Numbered from the stretch's first letter, positions 45,530 through 54,235 are shown. The stretch is 64,000 bases of DNA from an uncultured Prevotellaceae bacterium (GCA_900314655.1 OMWC01000001.1:124001-188000), one strand, 5' to 3'. Notes: generated from the sequence alone by a model not told the origin. Program-made: numbers and translations.

Positions 45530-46873
45530 ATGGAGAACAGAGGAACATTTGCATCGAAGATAGGAATTGTGCTGGCCACGGCGGGGTCTGCCGTTGGGTT
45601 GGGCAATATCTGGCGTTTCCCATACGAGACGGGCATGAACGGCGGTGCAGCCTTCCTGTTGGTCTATCTGGGCTGTATGTTGATGCTCGGACTGCCTGCC
45701 ATGCTCTGCGAGTTTATCGTGGGGCGCCATGCTCAGCAGAATGCCACGCGCGCCTATGGTGGTTGGCCGTGGAAGATAGTCGGCTATATGGGCGTCTTCA
45801 CGGGTTTCATTATCATGGGCTTCTATAGCGTGGTGGCCGGTTGGACACTTCAGTATGTTTTTGCGGCCATTGCCGGACACCTGCAGGGCAATGCCGACTA
45901 TATCCGGGAGTATTTTGCCGATTTCACCAACCATCCCATCAACCCCGTGATGTGGACGCTCCTTTTCCTCTGCATCACCCATTTCGTGATTGTCCATGGT
46001 GTGCAGAAAGGCATCGAGCGGGCCTCCAAGATCATGATGCCCGTGCTCTTCGTGCTGTTGCTCGTGCTGGTGGTCTGTTCGCTGATGCTGCCGGGCAGTA
46101 TGAAGGGCGTGGAGTTCCTGTTTCATCCCGATTTCACTAAAGTGACGCCCTCCACGTTCTTTGATGCCCTCGGGCAAACCTTCTTCACGCTCAGCACCGG
46201 CATGGCCTGCCTCGTCACCTATGCCAGCTATTTCGGGCGTGATGTAAACCTGACGCGCAGTGCCTTCCAGATAGCTGCCATCGACACCTTGGTAGCCGTT
46301 CTCTCCGGACTGCTCATCTTCCCCGCGGCCTTCTCCGTGGGTGTGCAGCCCGATGCCGGTCCTCCGCTCATCTTTATCACCCTGCCAAACGTCTTCCAGC
46401 AGGCTTTTGCGTCCGTGCCCGTGGTGGGCTATGTCATCGGAATCCTTTTCTACATCCTTCTGGTACTGGCTGCCCTCACCAGCATCATCTCCATGCACGA
46501 GACGCCTACGGCCTTTGTCAGCGAAGAGTTCGGTCTGGGACGCCGCCACGGGGCCCGCATCGTGACGGTGTTGGCTATGATTGCCGGTGCTCTTTGCTCC
46601 CTGTCGTTGGGTCCCGTTCCCGAACTGCAACTCTTCGGTAAGTCGCTTTTCGATTTCTTCGATTTCCTTTCGGCCAACGTGCTGCTCACGCTCGGCGGTT
46701 TCCTTACCAGCATTTATGTGGGATGGGTGATGCCTCACAAGGCCGTCCACGACCAGATGACCAACTGGGGAACCCTCAGCAATCGCTATTTCCACGTATT
46801 CGTTTTTGTCGTCAAGTATGTGTGTCCCGTGGGCATGCTCTTCATATTCCTCCATCAGTTTGGGTGGGTGTAA
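45530..46873 (+). CDS. Sodium:neurotransmitter symporter family protein (SLC6/SNF), copy 2
   Basis: 447 residues with GSAVGLGNIWRFPYETGMNGGA. It is clearly a duplicate of the preceding gene: similar helix boundaries and conserved stretches (HFVIVHGVQ, KIMMPVLFVLL, FFTLSTGMACLVTYASYF). The difference in substrate, if any, cannot be read. No associated regulator. Confidence 0.93.
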   Translation: MENRGTFASKIGIVLATAGSAVGLGNIWRFPYETGMNGGAAFLLVYLGCMLMLGLPAMLCEFIVGRHAQQNATRAYGGWPWKIVGYMGVFTGFIIMGFYSVVAGWTLQYVFAAIAGHLQGNADYIREYFADFTNHPINPVMWTLLFLCITHFVIVHGVQKGIERASKIMMPVLFVLLLVLVVCSLMLPGSMKGVEFLFHPDFTKVTPSTFFDALGQTFFTLSTGMACLVTYASYFGRDVNLTRSAFQIAAIDTLVAVLSGLLIFPAAFSVGVQPDAGPPLIFITLPNVFQQAFASVPVVGYVIGILFYILLVLAALTSIISMHETPTAFVSEEFGLGRRHGARIVTVLAMIAGALCSLSLGPVPELQLFGKSLFDFFDFLSANVLLTLGGFLTSIYVGWVMPHKAVHDQMTNWGTLSNRYFHVFVFVVKYVCPVGMLFIFLHQFGWV

Positions 46874-46926
46874 GGATTTAAGTTTCAGGTTTCATGTTTC
46901 AAGATTAAAGATTCAGTTATCCGTCT

Positions 46927-47832
46927 ATGTCACTTAGGGAGTTCTTCTACTTGCAGAAATCCGACCGCTTGTCCGTCCTTCTATTAATGCTCGTGGCCGT
47001 CGTGGCCTTGATTGTCGTGTTCTGGGTGGGAGGGCGTCAGACGGCAACGGATGTTTCCATGACCGACTCCTTGGCAATGGCTCGTCAGCGCGACACCGTC
47101 TATCGGTATTCATCGCACTATTCTGCTGCCCGCCGTGGATTTTCTGAAAGACAGCATGCCGAGACTTTCCCCTTCGATCCTAATACTGCCGATGCCCGAC
47201 AGCTGAGCCGTTTGGGACTGAAAGACTGGCAAATTCGCAATCTGCTTAAATACCGCGAAGCCGGCGGAGAGTTTCACAAACCCTCCGATTTTGCCCGCCT
47301 TTACGGACTTTCCAAGAAAGACTACGAACGGCTGCTGCCCTATATCCAGATCAACGAATATTATCATGAGGCGCACATCGCCTACAAATCCCCCCATGAG
47401 GAATTCCACCGCGACACCACGCTCTATCCCATTAAGTTGGTGCCAGGACAAACCGTCATGCTCAACAATGCCGATACCGCGGCCCTTCGCCACGTGCCAG
47501 GCATTGGCTCGGGCTATGCCCGACGCATCGTGAACTACCGCCAGCGCCTGGGAGGCTTCTGCCGCGTGGAGCAGTTGCGTGAAATTGACGGTTTCCCCGA
47601 GTCGGCCCTGTCATACTTCGACCTGGGCGATGTAAACCTGCGGAAGTTGGACATCAATCATCTCACTCTCCAGCAGTTGAAGGCCCATCCCTACATCGGT
47701 TTCTATCGGGCAAAGGCCATCACAGACTATCGTCGGCTGCACGGACCGTTGCAGAGTCTTCAGCAATTACGCTTGCTGAAAGAGTTTTCTGCTGCCGATA
47801 TTCAGCGTCTGGAGCCCTATATTCAATACTGA
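46927..47832 (+). CDS. Helix-hairpin-helix (ComEA-like) membrane protein
   Basis: 301 residues. One membrane segment near residues 18-36 (SVLLLMLVAVVALIVVFWVGG cut at its end), then several helix-hairpin-helix units (DPNTADARQLSRLGLKDWQI, NADTAALRHVPGIGSGYA and NHLTLQQLKAHPYIGFYR). The layout is that of ComEA-type periplasmic DNA-binding proteins. A role in DNA uptake is inferred from the family only; no other competence gene is nearby. Confidence 0.87.
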   Translation: MSLREFFYLQKSDRLSVLLLMLVAVVALIVVFWVGGRQTATDVSMTDSLAMARQRDTVYRYSSHYSAARRGFSERQHAETFPFDPNTADARQLSRLGLKDWQIRNLLKYREAGGEFHKPSDFARLYGLSKKDYERLLPYIQINEYYHEAHIAYKSPHEEFHRDTTLYPIKLVPGQTVMLNNADTAALRHVPGIGSGYARRIVNYRQRLGGFCRVEQLREIDGFPESALSYFDLGDVNLRKLDINHLTLQQLKAHPYIGFYRAKAITDYRRLHGPLQSLQQLRLLKEFSAADIQRLEPYIQY

Positions 47833-47887
47833 GATACACAAAAAAACAAAATTTTCGCCCTTTTATTTTGAATTCTCTCCAATTCTC

Positions 47888-47900
47888 ACTACCTTTGCAG
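47888..47900 (+). promoter_or_regulatory. Promoter ahead of tRNA-Pro(CGG)
   Basis: TACCTTTGCAG; about 100 bases of transcribed leader precede the tRNA, with GGTTTTAAGAACC and GGCTGCATTCGGCC stem-forming parts. Confidence 0.6.
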
Positions 47901-47996
47901 TCGGTTTTAAGAACCGACCGCGATATTTGGCTGCATTCGGCCATTTGAAAGTGAGCTTTCTTGGCGCTCATTTGCACCAATATTGCACGAAAAGAT

Positions 47997-48069
47997 CGGG
48001 ATGTAGCGCAGTTGGTAGCGCACTACGTTCGGGACGTAGGGGTCGGGCGTTCGAGTCGCCTCATCCCGA
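47997..48069 (+). tRNA. tRNA-Pro (anticodon CGG); integration site
   Basis: Acceptor CGGGATG / CATCCCG with discriminator A; anticodon arm CTACG-TTCGGGA-CGTAG gives CGG. Its last 22 bases are part of the left att site of the mobile element. No CCA is encoded now, whereas both downstream copies of the tRNA end continue into CCA. Confidence 0.95.
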
Positions 48070-48070
48070 C
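48048..48070. repeat. attL, 23-bp core
   Basis: CGTTCGAGTCGC...TCCCGAC, T arm and acceptor 3' strand of the tRNA. Identical over 23 bases to 63780-63802; the flanks differ. Confidence 0.9.
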
Positions 48071-48116
48071 ATCGAAGGGGTGTAACTGATTGATTTTCAG
48101 TACACCTCTTATTTTT

Positions 48117-48142
48117 GTGTTCCGTTTTTGTTCCGCTAAATC
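48117..48142. repeat. 26-bp direct repeat, left copy (likely integrase arm site)
   Basis: GTGTTCCGTTTTTGTTCCGC plus six bases, identical to 63638-63663. It contains GTTCCG twice. Placed 47 bases inside attL. Confidence 0.8.
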
Positions 48143-48194
48143 CGAAATTTTTGCTTTTCAAGTGAAAATCTGGCTCGCCGTAAGTCGGTGATGA

Positions 48195-48204
48195 TGCAAA
48201 GATA
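48195..48204 (-). promoter_or_regulatory. Minus-strand promoter-like site near attL
   Basis: TATCTTTGCA on the minus strand, pointing toward the tRNA. No gene lies downstream; possibly a relic or a short transcript. Confidence 0.4.
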
Positions 48205-48433
48205 AACAAAATATCTTAGACCGCCAAAATAGGACTGCAAAAAATATGCAGTACCAACAGGAAGCCCCAACCTTCATCATCTGTGCAGAAAGACTGCACT
48301 GCTTCCGTTGGATGGGGAAAGTGGTGACGCCCAGACCCGGTATGCCGACTACAATCATCCAAGTGGGGGCTGCACGATTCTTGCAGTGCCAGCCCTCCCC
48401 ATCCGCCACATCGTCAGCCCGTGGGGGTGGCAC
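48205..48433. other. Gene-free stretch in the left arm of the element
   Basis: An open minus frame of 91 codons (48158-48433) exists, but it crosses the promoter-like site and has no recognisable domain. I see no supported gene. Overall base composition is more GC-rich than the neighbours. Confidence 0.5.
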
Positions 48434-48470
48434 AAAAAAAGACCTGCCGACGCATCACGCGCAGACAGGC
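48434..48470 (-). terminator. Terminator of the amidotransferase/amidoligase pair
   Basis: On the minus strand CCTGTCTGCGC / GCGTCGGCAGG then a run of seven T. Confidence 0.75.
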
Positions 48471-48521
48471 TGAATCAGATTTAGAAAATTTGCTCTATAT
48501 TGTGGTTTTAGAAATAGAGCC

Positions 48522-49046
48522 TCAATAGTACAGATACCATTGAAAGCGTAGGTTGCTGAACAAACAGCCGTGCCACCGCTCATATTGGCCGAATAACTGA
48601 ACGTCCGAGCCTTGCAGGAAAGCGAACCGTGAGCCGCCTATTATGTTTCTGACTGCGTAGCGCACGTTATCCGAGTGCAGGCCGTGGGCTTGAATCTCAG
48701 GCGCAAGAAACTCTCTGAAAGCTGTCTCGCTATCGGTCATATCGTCCGTGGGAGTGATGTCTAAGACACCATTGTGCATGAACCAGGTATCGGACGCATC
48801 ATCATAGAAGGGGTGGCAGTTGGCTTTCTTTATGCTGCCGTGGGTCGCCAGCCTAAAGTGCATCAGGCAAGGCTCGTCGATGTGCCTTTTGTGCAGATGG
48901 CGCAGCAGCAGTTCTACACTCATGCCTTTGTAGTGGTCGGTCGGTGTCACTATGCCGCAGCCGTGGGGGTTGGCTCTGTGCATGGCTCTTATCACTTTGT
49001 CCGGCGGTGTCGGTACACCTTTTGGAATATACGATATTACACACAT
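48522..49046 (-). CDS. Class II glutamine amidotransferase-like protein
   Basis: 174 residues. N-terminal nucleophile family: Cys2 right after the initiator (MCVISYIPKG), with HGCGIVT, MHFRLATHGSIKKANCHPF and FMHNGVLD plus MTDSETAF, the pattern of YafJ-like glutaminases. The domain releases ammonia from glutamine. No other domain is fused, so ammonia would go to a partner; the upstream amidoligase (45 bases away, same strand) fits that role. Confidence 0.85.
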   Translation of the reverse strand: MCVISYIPKGVPTPPDKVIRAMHRANPHGCGIVTPTDHYKGMSVELLLRHLHKRHIDEPCLMHFRLATHGSIKKANCHPFYDDASDTWFMHNGVLDITPTDDMTDSETAFREFLAPEIQAHGLHSDNVRYAVRNIIGGSRFAFLQGSDVQLFGQYERWHGCLFSNLRFQWYLYY

Positions 49047-49090
49047 AATCTAAAGTGTTTTAAGGTTGTTTTAATGCCTGTACCGTCTCT

Positions 49091-49963
49091 TTAGTTGAGA
49101 GCGGTACGGCGGTTGTTAAAGTATGCTTTTTGTTCAGCGTTGAGGAACGGAATCTCGTCAATACTGTTGCAGGTCGTTATCTCATTCTTTTCGCTATACT
49201 TGACGAGAGCGGCGAGAAACGCTATCCAATTAGAAATCTTTTCGTAATCGGTTGTGCCTGAGTGCTGGCGAAACTCGATTGTCTGGTGGCGGAAATAGGC
49301 GTGACTATTGATTTTGTAATAGCGGCTGTTCATAAGGTCGTACACGTCGCGCTTTGAGTTGCAGCGGCTAAAATCGAAGCCTTGCAGAGAGTGACAGAAG
49401 CCGTTATTGTTGGCACGTCTCGAAAGCGGCATGAAACTGTCAACGATCTTTTCAATTTTCTGATAGTTACGGATGATGCGGATATAGTGTGCATCTGTCA
49501 TGTTAGCAGCACCAATATGAACGTGCAGACCGCATGAACGATTGACCTTTGCATCTATCTCGTTAAGTGCTTCACAGAGCCTTTTAAGGCTGTTCAGACC
49601 GTCGTTGCCTTGCAGGATAGGACTAACAACCTCGTTTGTGTTCACACCTTCCAGAGATCCGTCTGAAACGATTTTGAAATAGTGTTGATTGTCGGTGTGA
49701 TTGTAGCCTTCTGAACGGACTGCAAGACCTTTGCGCATACTATTTACTATAAGGTCGTTACGTACCACGTTGTAGCACTCAATCTCCACGCCAAACGTCA
49801 ACTTGCTAAAGTCGAAGCCTGTGCCTTGCCAAGCCTTGCTATTCAACAGGATTGAAGCCTCAGTGCTGTCTAAACCTATCTTAATTAATTCACGATGCTT
49901 TATAGCATTGCTAACGTTCATGTTCATTACGTCGGCTACCATCTCGTTCAGCGACTTCTTCAT
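49091..49963 (-). CDS. Amidoligase (COOH-NH2 ligase) family protein
   Basis: 290 residues. Family marks are FGVEIECYN, FKIVSDGSLEG, CGLHVHIGAANM and TIEFRQHSGTTDYEKI, forming the glutamine synthetase-like ATP and metal site. The family forms amide bonds on carboxylates of peptides or metabolites. It is cotranscribed with the glutamine amidotransferase. The target is unknown; candidates from family knowledge are cell-wall peptides or host proteins. Promoter TACTTTTG at about 50017-50024 (minus). Confidence 0.85.
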   Translation of the reverse strand: MKKSLNEMVADVMNMNVSNAIKHRELIKIGLDSTEASILLNSKAWQGTGFDFSKLTFGVEIECYNVVRNDLIVNSMRKGLAVRSEGYNHTDNQHYFKIVSDGSLEGVNTNEVVSPILQGNDGLNSLKRLCEALNEIDAKVNRSCGLHVHIGAANMTDAHYIRIIRNYQKIEKIVDSFMPLSRRANNNGFCHSLQGFDFSRCNSKRDVYDLMNSRYYKINSHAYFRHQTIEFRQHSGTTDYEKISNWIAFLAALVKYSEKNEITTCNSIDEIPFLNAEQKAYFNNRRTALN

Positions 49964-50223
49964 AATCTTGTTGCCTGTATTTACCTGCTGTCGGCGGCAG
50001 CTCTAAAACCACATCACAAAAGTATAAATAAAAACGTACTTATCAAAATAAAAATACATTTTTAGACGTATTTTTAATATTCTTTCACTAAATACATTTA
50101 TAAATTTACTTATATTTGCAAAATACAGGTAAAAATGTACTTTTCCCATAAAAAGTTTGGTTACTAACGAATTTTTGCTTACTTTTGCCCCAAATTAAGT
50201 ACATATTTAGTTAAACAATAGTT
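49964..50223. promoter_or_regulatory. Divergent operator-rich control region
   Basis: Between the amidoligase (minus) and the XRE repressor (plus). Contains many related half-sites of the type AAGTACAT or ATGTACTT: near 50034 (ACGTACTT), 50062 (ATACATTT), 50075 (ACGTATTT), 50093 (ATACATTT), 50136 (ATGTACTT), 50197 (AAGTACAT). Both flanking promoters (TACTTTTG on each strand) lie here. It resembles a phage-type switch. Confidence 0.6.
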
Positions 50224-50484
50224 ATGGTAGATATTAAGAAGAAAATCAAGGAGCACGGGTGGACGCTCGAAAAAGTCGGCAAAGAGATTGGGGTGACGAA
50301 GTCAGGCATGACGCAGGCTGTTAGCGGAAACCCCACAATTAAGACTTTAGAAGCCATCGCCGGTGTATTGGGGATTTCAGTGAGTGAACTGTTGCGTGAT
50401 GACGATTCCCGCGCCACTGAGTTCAGCTGTCCTCATTGCGGTAAGCCGATACACGTCAAGTTGGAGAAGGGGGGCAGCGAGTAA
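50224..50484 (+). CDS. XRE-family regulator with CxxC ribbon
   Basis: 86 residues. Helix-turn-helix TLEKVGKEIGVTKSGMTQAVSGN, and a C-terminal CPHCGKPIHVKL. It is the first plus-strand gene after the operator region and is probably the lysogeny-type repressor of the element. Confidence 0.88.
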   Translation: MVDIKKKIKEHGWTLEKVGKEIGVTKSGMTQAVSGNPTIKTLEAIAGVLGISVSELLRDDDSRATEFSCPHCGKPIHVKLEKGGSE

Positions 50485-50591
50485 ACTGTTCTGCCAACAC
50501 TTCGTGATGGGGTGCAGTCGCAGAGTTCTGTGATATGCGTCCCAATATGTGTTTTGCACTCTGAATTATGTAGAATATGCAATAATAGTTA

Positions 50592-50610
50592 AAATATATG
50601 GCATATATTT
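50592..50610. promoter_or_regulatory. 19-bp palindromic operator candidate
   Basis: AAATATATG-G-CATATATTT, perfect 9-base arms, just ahead of a TACTTTTG promoter (about 50630-50639) of the second XRE gene. The same arms occur further apart at 57888-57896 and 57918-57926 ahead of the ASCH gene. Confidence 0.6.
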
Positions 50611-50675
50611 GGTTTTTACATACTTTATTCGTACTTTTGTATCGTAAATTAAAGAACCCTTAGAAAAAAACGAGT

Positions 50676-51056
50676 ATGAGTAACGACGTGTATATTAGAC
50701 TTAAAGCACTCCGCAAGGCGCACAGATTAACGCAGGCAGTCTTTGGTACTATTATAGGCTTAGACCAGACCTCTGTCAGCAGAATTGAGATTAGCCACGC
50801 ACTTGTGAACGAGCAGCAGTATAAAGCACTTGTAGATAAGTTCGGTGAGGAAGAGGTGGCGAAATATACTGGCGAACCCCCTTGGATAAATGCTGTTGAT
50901 TCGCATCCAATGAAGAGGCAGTTAATTCATCAGTCCATAGTTGGGAGTGATACGGAAATGTCAGAAATGGCTACACTCGCACGTATTATTGCTGAGCAGC
51001 GAGTGAAGATTGAAAATCTTGAAAAAGAAATTGAGGAGTTAAAAAATCGGAAATAG
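50676..51056 (+). CDS. XRE-family regulator with coiled coil
   Basis: 126 residues. Helix-turn-helix RLKALRKAHRLTQAVFGTIIG and DQTSVSRIE, and a C-terminal coiled coil (IIAEQRVKIENLEKEIEELK) for dimerisation. A palindromic operator precedes it. A terminator follows. Confidence 0.87.
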   Translation: MSNDVYIRLKALRKAHRLTQAVFGTIIGLDQTSVSRIEISHALVNEQQYKALVDKFGEEEVAKYTGEPPWINAVDSHPMKRQLIHQSIVGSDTEMSEMATLARIIAEQRVKIENLEKEIEELKNRK

Positions 51057-51075
51057 CATATTTCCAGCGCGTTAG

Positions 51076-51108
51076 GTGCGTTACCCCCATAAAGGTAGCG
51101 CACTTTTT
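51076..51108 (+). terminator. Terminator after the second XRE gene
   Basis: Stem GTGCGTTACC / GGTAGCGCAC followed by TTTTT. Confidence 0.8.
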
Positions 51109-51207
51109 ATGCAGATTATTGTTAAATTATGCTAATAATACGTGCATAATGTGCGTATTATGGGAAGATTGTATTATCTTTGCATCGTGGAATCAAAATA
51201 GCAAAGA

Positions 51208-51498
51208 ATGACAGACAACAGCCAACTTGTAAATTCAGTACTAATTCAAGGTGCTACATTATCAGATATAGAGCGGATGATAAACCGCGCTGTGGATGCT
51301 CGAATGAAGGCTTTCTATGACAGCATCAGAGAAAAGCCTCCTGTTTATATAAAAAGGCATGAGGCGGCACGCCTTCTTTCTGTCAGTCTTCCGACGCTTG
51401 ATGCTTACGGTAAGCATGGCATCCTTCATCCCAAGCATCTCGGCGGTCGTGTCTTTTACGATGAAGCAGAAATTATTTCATTTTCAAAAACAAAATAA
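51208..51498 (+). CDS. Excisionase-type helix-turn-helix protein
   Basis: 96 residues. HTH_17/AlpA-like winged helix: VYIKRHEAARLLSVSLPTLD, HGILHPKHLGGRVFYDEAEI. Such proteins act as excisionases or transcription regulators in mobile elements. A promoter (TATCTTTGCA, 51174-51183) lies just ahead. Confidence 0.85.
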   Translation: MTDNSQLVNSVLIQGATLSDIERMINRAVDARMKAFYDSIREKPPVYIKRHEAARLLSVSLPTLDAYGKHGILHPKHLGGRVFYDEAEIISFSKTK

Positions 51499-51499
51499 T

Positions 51500-51769
51500 A
51501 TGGAAAGATTAGCATTAACTAACGCCCTCATGCGAGTGGCATCAAGTGAGTTTCAGGTGAGCGACGCAAAGGACATTGCTGCCGCAGCCGATGTGATTAT
51601 CAACATTGACGGAGTGGCAGAAGTTGTCAGAAGTATGATAACAACTTCCCCCGACTTGTCTTGGTGTGTGGATGCGAATATCAAGCAGATGAAAATCAAT
51701 CTCGAAAAGGTAATTGCAGCCATAAATAAGAAGATAGATATGGATATTAGGACATACACTAACTTTTAG
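51500..51769 (+). CDS. Unknown small protein
   Basis: 89 residues from ATG 51500, directly after the helix-turn-helix gene. Begins ERLALTNALMRVASSEFQVS. Mixed helix content, no recognised domain. Confidence 0.7.
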   Translation: MERLALTNALMRVASSEFQVSDAKDIAAAADVIINIDGVAEVVRSMITTSPDLSWCVDANIKQMKINLEKVIAAINKKIDMDIRTYTNF

Positions 51770-51865
51770 TCCGTGTCTGAAATGTATGTGAGGCGTGGAG
51801 GCGGTGGCAATACGGCCACCCCTCCTCAGAGAAAGATTGAATAGCATTTTTATAAGTAATACATT

Positions 51866-52159
51866 ATGGAAAAAGAAACCCAAGCATTGATTGACGAGAT
51901 TTTCCCCGACCAGTATTCAGCGATTGGAAAGTTGCACCAGATTGGGTACACCTTTGACTTCCTGAAAAAGAACTGCACGGAGGCAGTTGACCTTTTCAGC
52001 AACTACGACGAAGAGGAACACGTCCCCTTCTTAACTGCGGTGCAAGAGAGCCTCGACGCTACCGGCATCATTGAGGAGGCTCTTGCAGACACTAAGACTA
52101 TCCTCAAGTGGATGCGTTGCAGACGAAGTGAAATTTTCAAAGAAAATGGCGATGAGTAA
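51866..52159 (+). CDS. Unknown small acidic protein
   Basis: 97 residues (MEKETQALIDEIFPDQYSAI start). Acidic, helical; no recognised domain. Its stop overlaps the next start. Confidence 0.7.
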   Translation: MEKETQALIDEIFPDQYSAIGKLHQIGYTFDFLKKNCTEAVDLFSNYDEEEHVPFLTAVQESLDATGIIEEALADTKTILKWMRCRRSEIFKENGDE

Positions 52160-52424
52160 GAAAAGACAATTTGCAGGAAACCCCGATTACATGACGCAAT
52201 CCGAGGCTCTGGAGTATCTGGAAATGTACCACCCTACATTTAACAGGTACATTAATATGCTTGGCATTGAAGGAATACATGAGGGGCGATGCGCATATTA
52301 CAAACGTTCAGAAATCGAGCGTCTCAAGTCCCTAAAAGGGAATATGTTCAGCCGTGCAGTCGGCATCATTGAGCGCGAAACAGGCAAAAAAGTAAAACAG
52401 ATAGTATTTGAAGATAATTTTTAA
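52146..52424 (+). CDS. Small DNA-binding protein candidate
   Basis: 92 residues from ATG 52146 (52152 is also possible). MTQSEALEYLEMYHPTFNRY and GRCAYYKRSEIERLKSLK resemble a MerR/HTH_17 winged-helix fold. It overlaps the preceding stop by 14 bases. Confidence 0.65.
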   Translation: MAMSKKRQFAGNPDYMTQSEALEYLEMYHPTFNRYINMLGIEGIHEGRCAYYKRSEIERLKSLKGNMFSRAVGIIERETGKKVKQIVFEDNF

Positions 52425-52445
52425 CAACCAAAACAGGATAACAAA

Positions 52446-52703
52446 ATGACAGCAGAAGAGATAAAGATGCGCGACTTTCTGTCCGCAGAGATGATTAACC
52501 GAGAGTTCACACAAGAGCAGCTTGATAAGGTTGCCGAAGTCCTTTATCCCCACGACGGCACTAATGAGAGTGTTCGCTGTGCCACCCGTCAGTTTGGCAG
52601 CGATATGATAAAGTGGGCCAAGAAACAACATGACGAGCAGGAGCAAAAGCACCCCAAGCCAATGACTGAGGACGAAATCGTGGCTCTTGCCGCTATTATG
52701 TAA
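52446..52703 (+). CDS. Unknown small protein
   Basis: 85 residues (TAEEIKMRDFLSAEMINREF). Charged, helical, no recognised domain. Confidence 0.7.
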   Translation: MTAEEIKMRDFLSAEMINREFTQEQLDKVAEVLYPHDGTNESVRCATRQFGSDMIKWAKKQHDEQEQKHPKPMTEDEIVALAAIM

Positions 52704-52721
52704 ACAAAGAAAGGAGGAACT

Positions 52722-53093
52722 ATGGAATATTTACACATGGAATATCCCAACTTCGACTGCGAGCGATTCGAGAAGGAGGTTTTTAACAACGGGGACAAAG
52801 ACCCGTTCCATCAACGGCTCGCAGACATACGCTGTTGGCGGGACTGCCAAGAGTATTTCGGGCTGGCTCCCGTTCACGTCGAAGAACGTGCGCTGAAGGA
52901 CGGGTTCATGTCGCAAAAGTTGTATGAGGCGTTTGAGCACAAACTCGGCAAAGAACGGCTCGACGGCTATTTTGGCATCAAAGCAAAGCCCAAATTGAGT
53001 AAGGCCGAACAGGAACTCGACGACCTCGCCACCCTTCTTGCAGGCAGCGTGAGAGACAAGAACAGAATCAGCGTAATTCGATTGAGAAAGTAA
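52722..53093 (+). CDS. Unknown protein
   Basis: 123 residues (EYLHMEYPNFDCERFEKEVF start). No recognised domain. Positioned just before the ATPase gene in the replication part of the element. Confidence 0.7.
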   Translation: MEYLHMEYPNFDCERFEKEVFNNGDKDPFHQRLADIRCWRDCQEYFGLAPVHVEERALKDGFMSQKLYEAFEHKLGKERLDGYFGIKAKPKLSKAEQELDDLATLLAGSVRDKNRISVIRLRK

Positions 53094-53121
53094 CAAAACC
53101 TAACACTCTTTGCGCGCGCGT

Positions 53122-54234
53122 ATGGAACCAGAAAAAACATTTGCAGAAAAGATTGCCGCAGACATCGAGAATCAGACGGCAGCGGGTAATGAGCAGCAAC
53201 AGCCAACCCCTGCCGAAAGACGATGTGTGCGAGCCTCTGACCTCTTGCGCCGGAAAGTGACAGAACTGCCAAAATTGTTTGCGCCCGTATTCCCTGCCGT
53301 CGGGCTTTCGATACTTGGCGGAGAATCCGATGCGTGTAAGTCAATGCTTTTGCGTAACATGGCTATCTGCTGTGTGACAGGCAGGGACTTCCTCGGCTGG
53401 CAATATCAGGGAACAAGGAAAAGTTGTATTTTCGTTTCTACAGAGGATGATGAGGACGCAACAAGTTTCCTGCTTGGCAAACACAATGCCACATACAAAG
53501 ACTATGCAGACGATTGGGACAGGCTACGCTTTATCTTTGCCAACGAAAACACAAGTTCCACCCTTGACAATGAACTTTCGGCAGAGCCAGCCGACCTCGT
53601 TGTTATCGACGCTTACTCCGATGTCTTCGAAGGTAAGGAGCAGAACAGCGCGGCACAGGTGAGAGAGTTCATCAACCCCTACAAGGCTCTTGCCAAAAGG
53701 CATCAGTGTCACATCATCTTCCTGCATCATACAGGCAAGGGAAAGGAGGATTTGATCCCGTCAAAGAACAACTTGGTAGGCAGTCAGTCGCTCGAAGCAG
53801 CCGTCAGGCTTGGCATAGAGCTTAGGGTGGATAAGAACGACCCCACGCTTCGCCATCTGTGCATCGTGAAAGGCAACTATCTTGGCAGCGAATACAAGGG
53901 GAGTTCCTTTGTGCTACGTATGGATGATAATTTTGTCTTCCAGAGCACGGGTGAACGAGTGCCGTTCACAGAACTTGGCAACCCCGACGTAATCAGCAGG
54001 GCAGGTCGTAAGTCTAAGGACGTGACAAAGATTAGTGATGAGGCTTATATGAAGGCTTTCGATAAAATCTTCGCGGGTGGCAGACTGACTAAGAATAACC
54101 TGAAGGCCAAGTTACGCAATTCCTTTGAAGGCGGTACAGATGTTGTCGAGCGAATGATAGAGTATGCGGAGGACAGGGGATGGATAGAGAATGTCTCAAC
54201 GAACCCAAACAAATTTGAGTATGAGCGAAAGTAA
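53122..54234 (+). CDS. RecA/RepA-like helicase ATPase (AAA_25 type)
   Basis: 370 residues from ATG 53122 (an in-frame TTG at 53110 is less likely). The RecA-like core has an unusual Walker A GGESDACKSM, with cysteine where glycine usually precedes the lysine; Walker B is LVVIDAYSDVF; further marks FVSTEDDEDAT and IIFLHHTGKGKED. The protein resembles the hexameric helicase RepA and phage replication ATPases. A repeat-rich spacer and the primase gene follow, so it probably acts at the element's origin. Confidence 0.88.
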   Translation: MEPEKTFAEKIAADIENQTAAGNEQQQPTPAERRCVRASDLLRRKVTELPKLFAPVFPAVGLSILGGESDACKSMLLRNMAICCVTGRDFLGWQYQGTRKSCIFVSTEDDEDATSFLLGKHNATYKDYADDWDRLRFIFANENTSSTLDNELSAEPADLVVIDAYSDVFEGKEQNSAAQVREFINPYKALAKRHQCHIIFLHHTGKGKEDLIPSKNNLVGSQSLEAAVRLGIELRVDKNDPTLRHLCIVKGNYLGSEYKGSSFVLRMDDNFVFQSTGERVPFTELGNPDVISRAGRKSKDVTKISDEAYMKAFDKIFAGGRLTKNNLKAKLRNSFEGGTDVVERMIEYAEDRGWIENVSTNPNKFEYERK

Positions 54235-54235
54235 A

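Noticed and set aside
45503..46855. Long minus-strand frame (450 codons) opposite the second symporter
   Set aside because: Histidine- and glutamate-rich antisense artefact of a hydrophobic membrane protein gene.
48158..48433. Minus-strand open frame of 91 codons near attL
   Set aside because: It crosses a promoter-like site and shows no domain or regular codon use; it lies beyond the terminator of the amidoligase pair.
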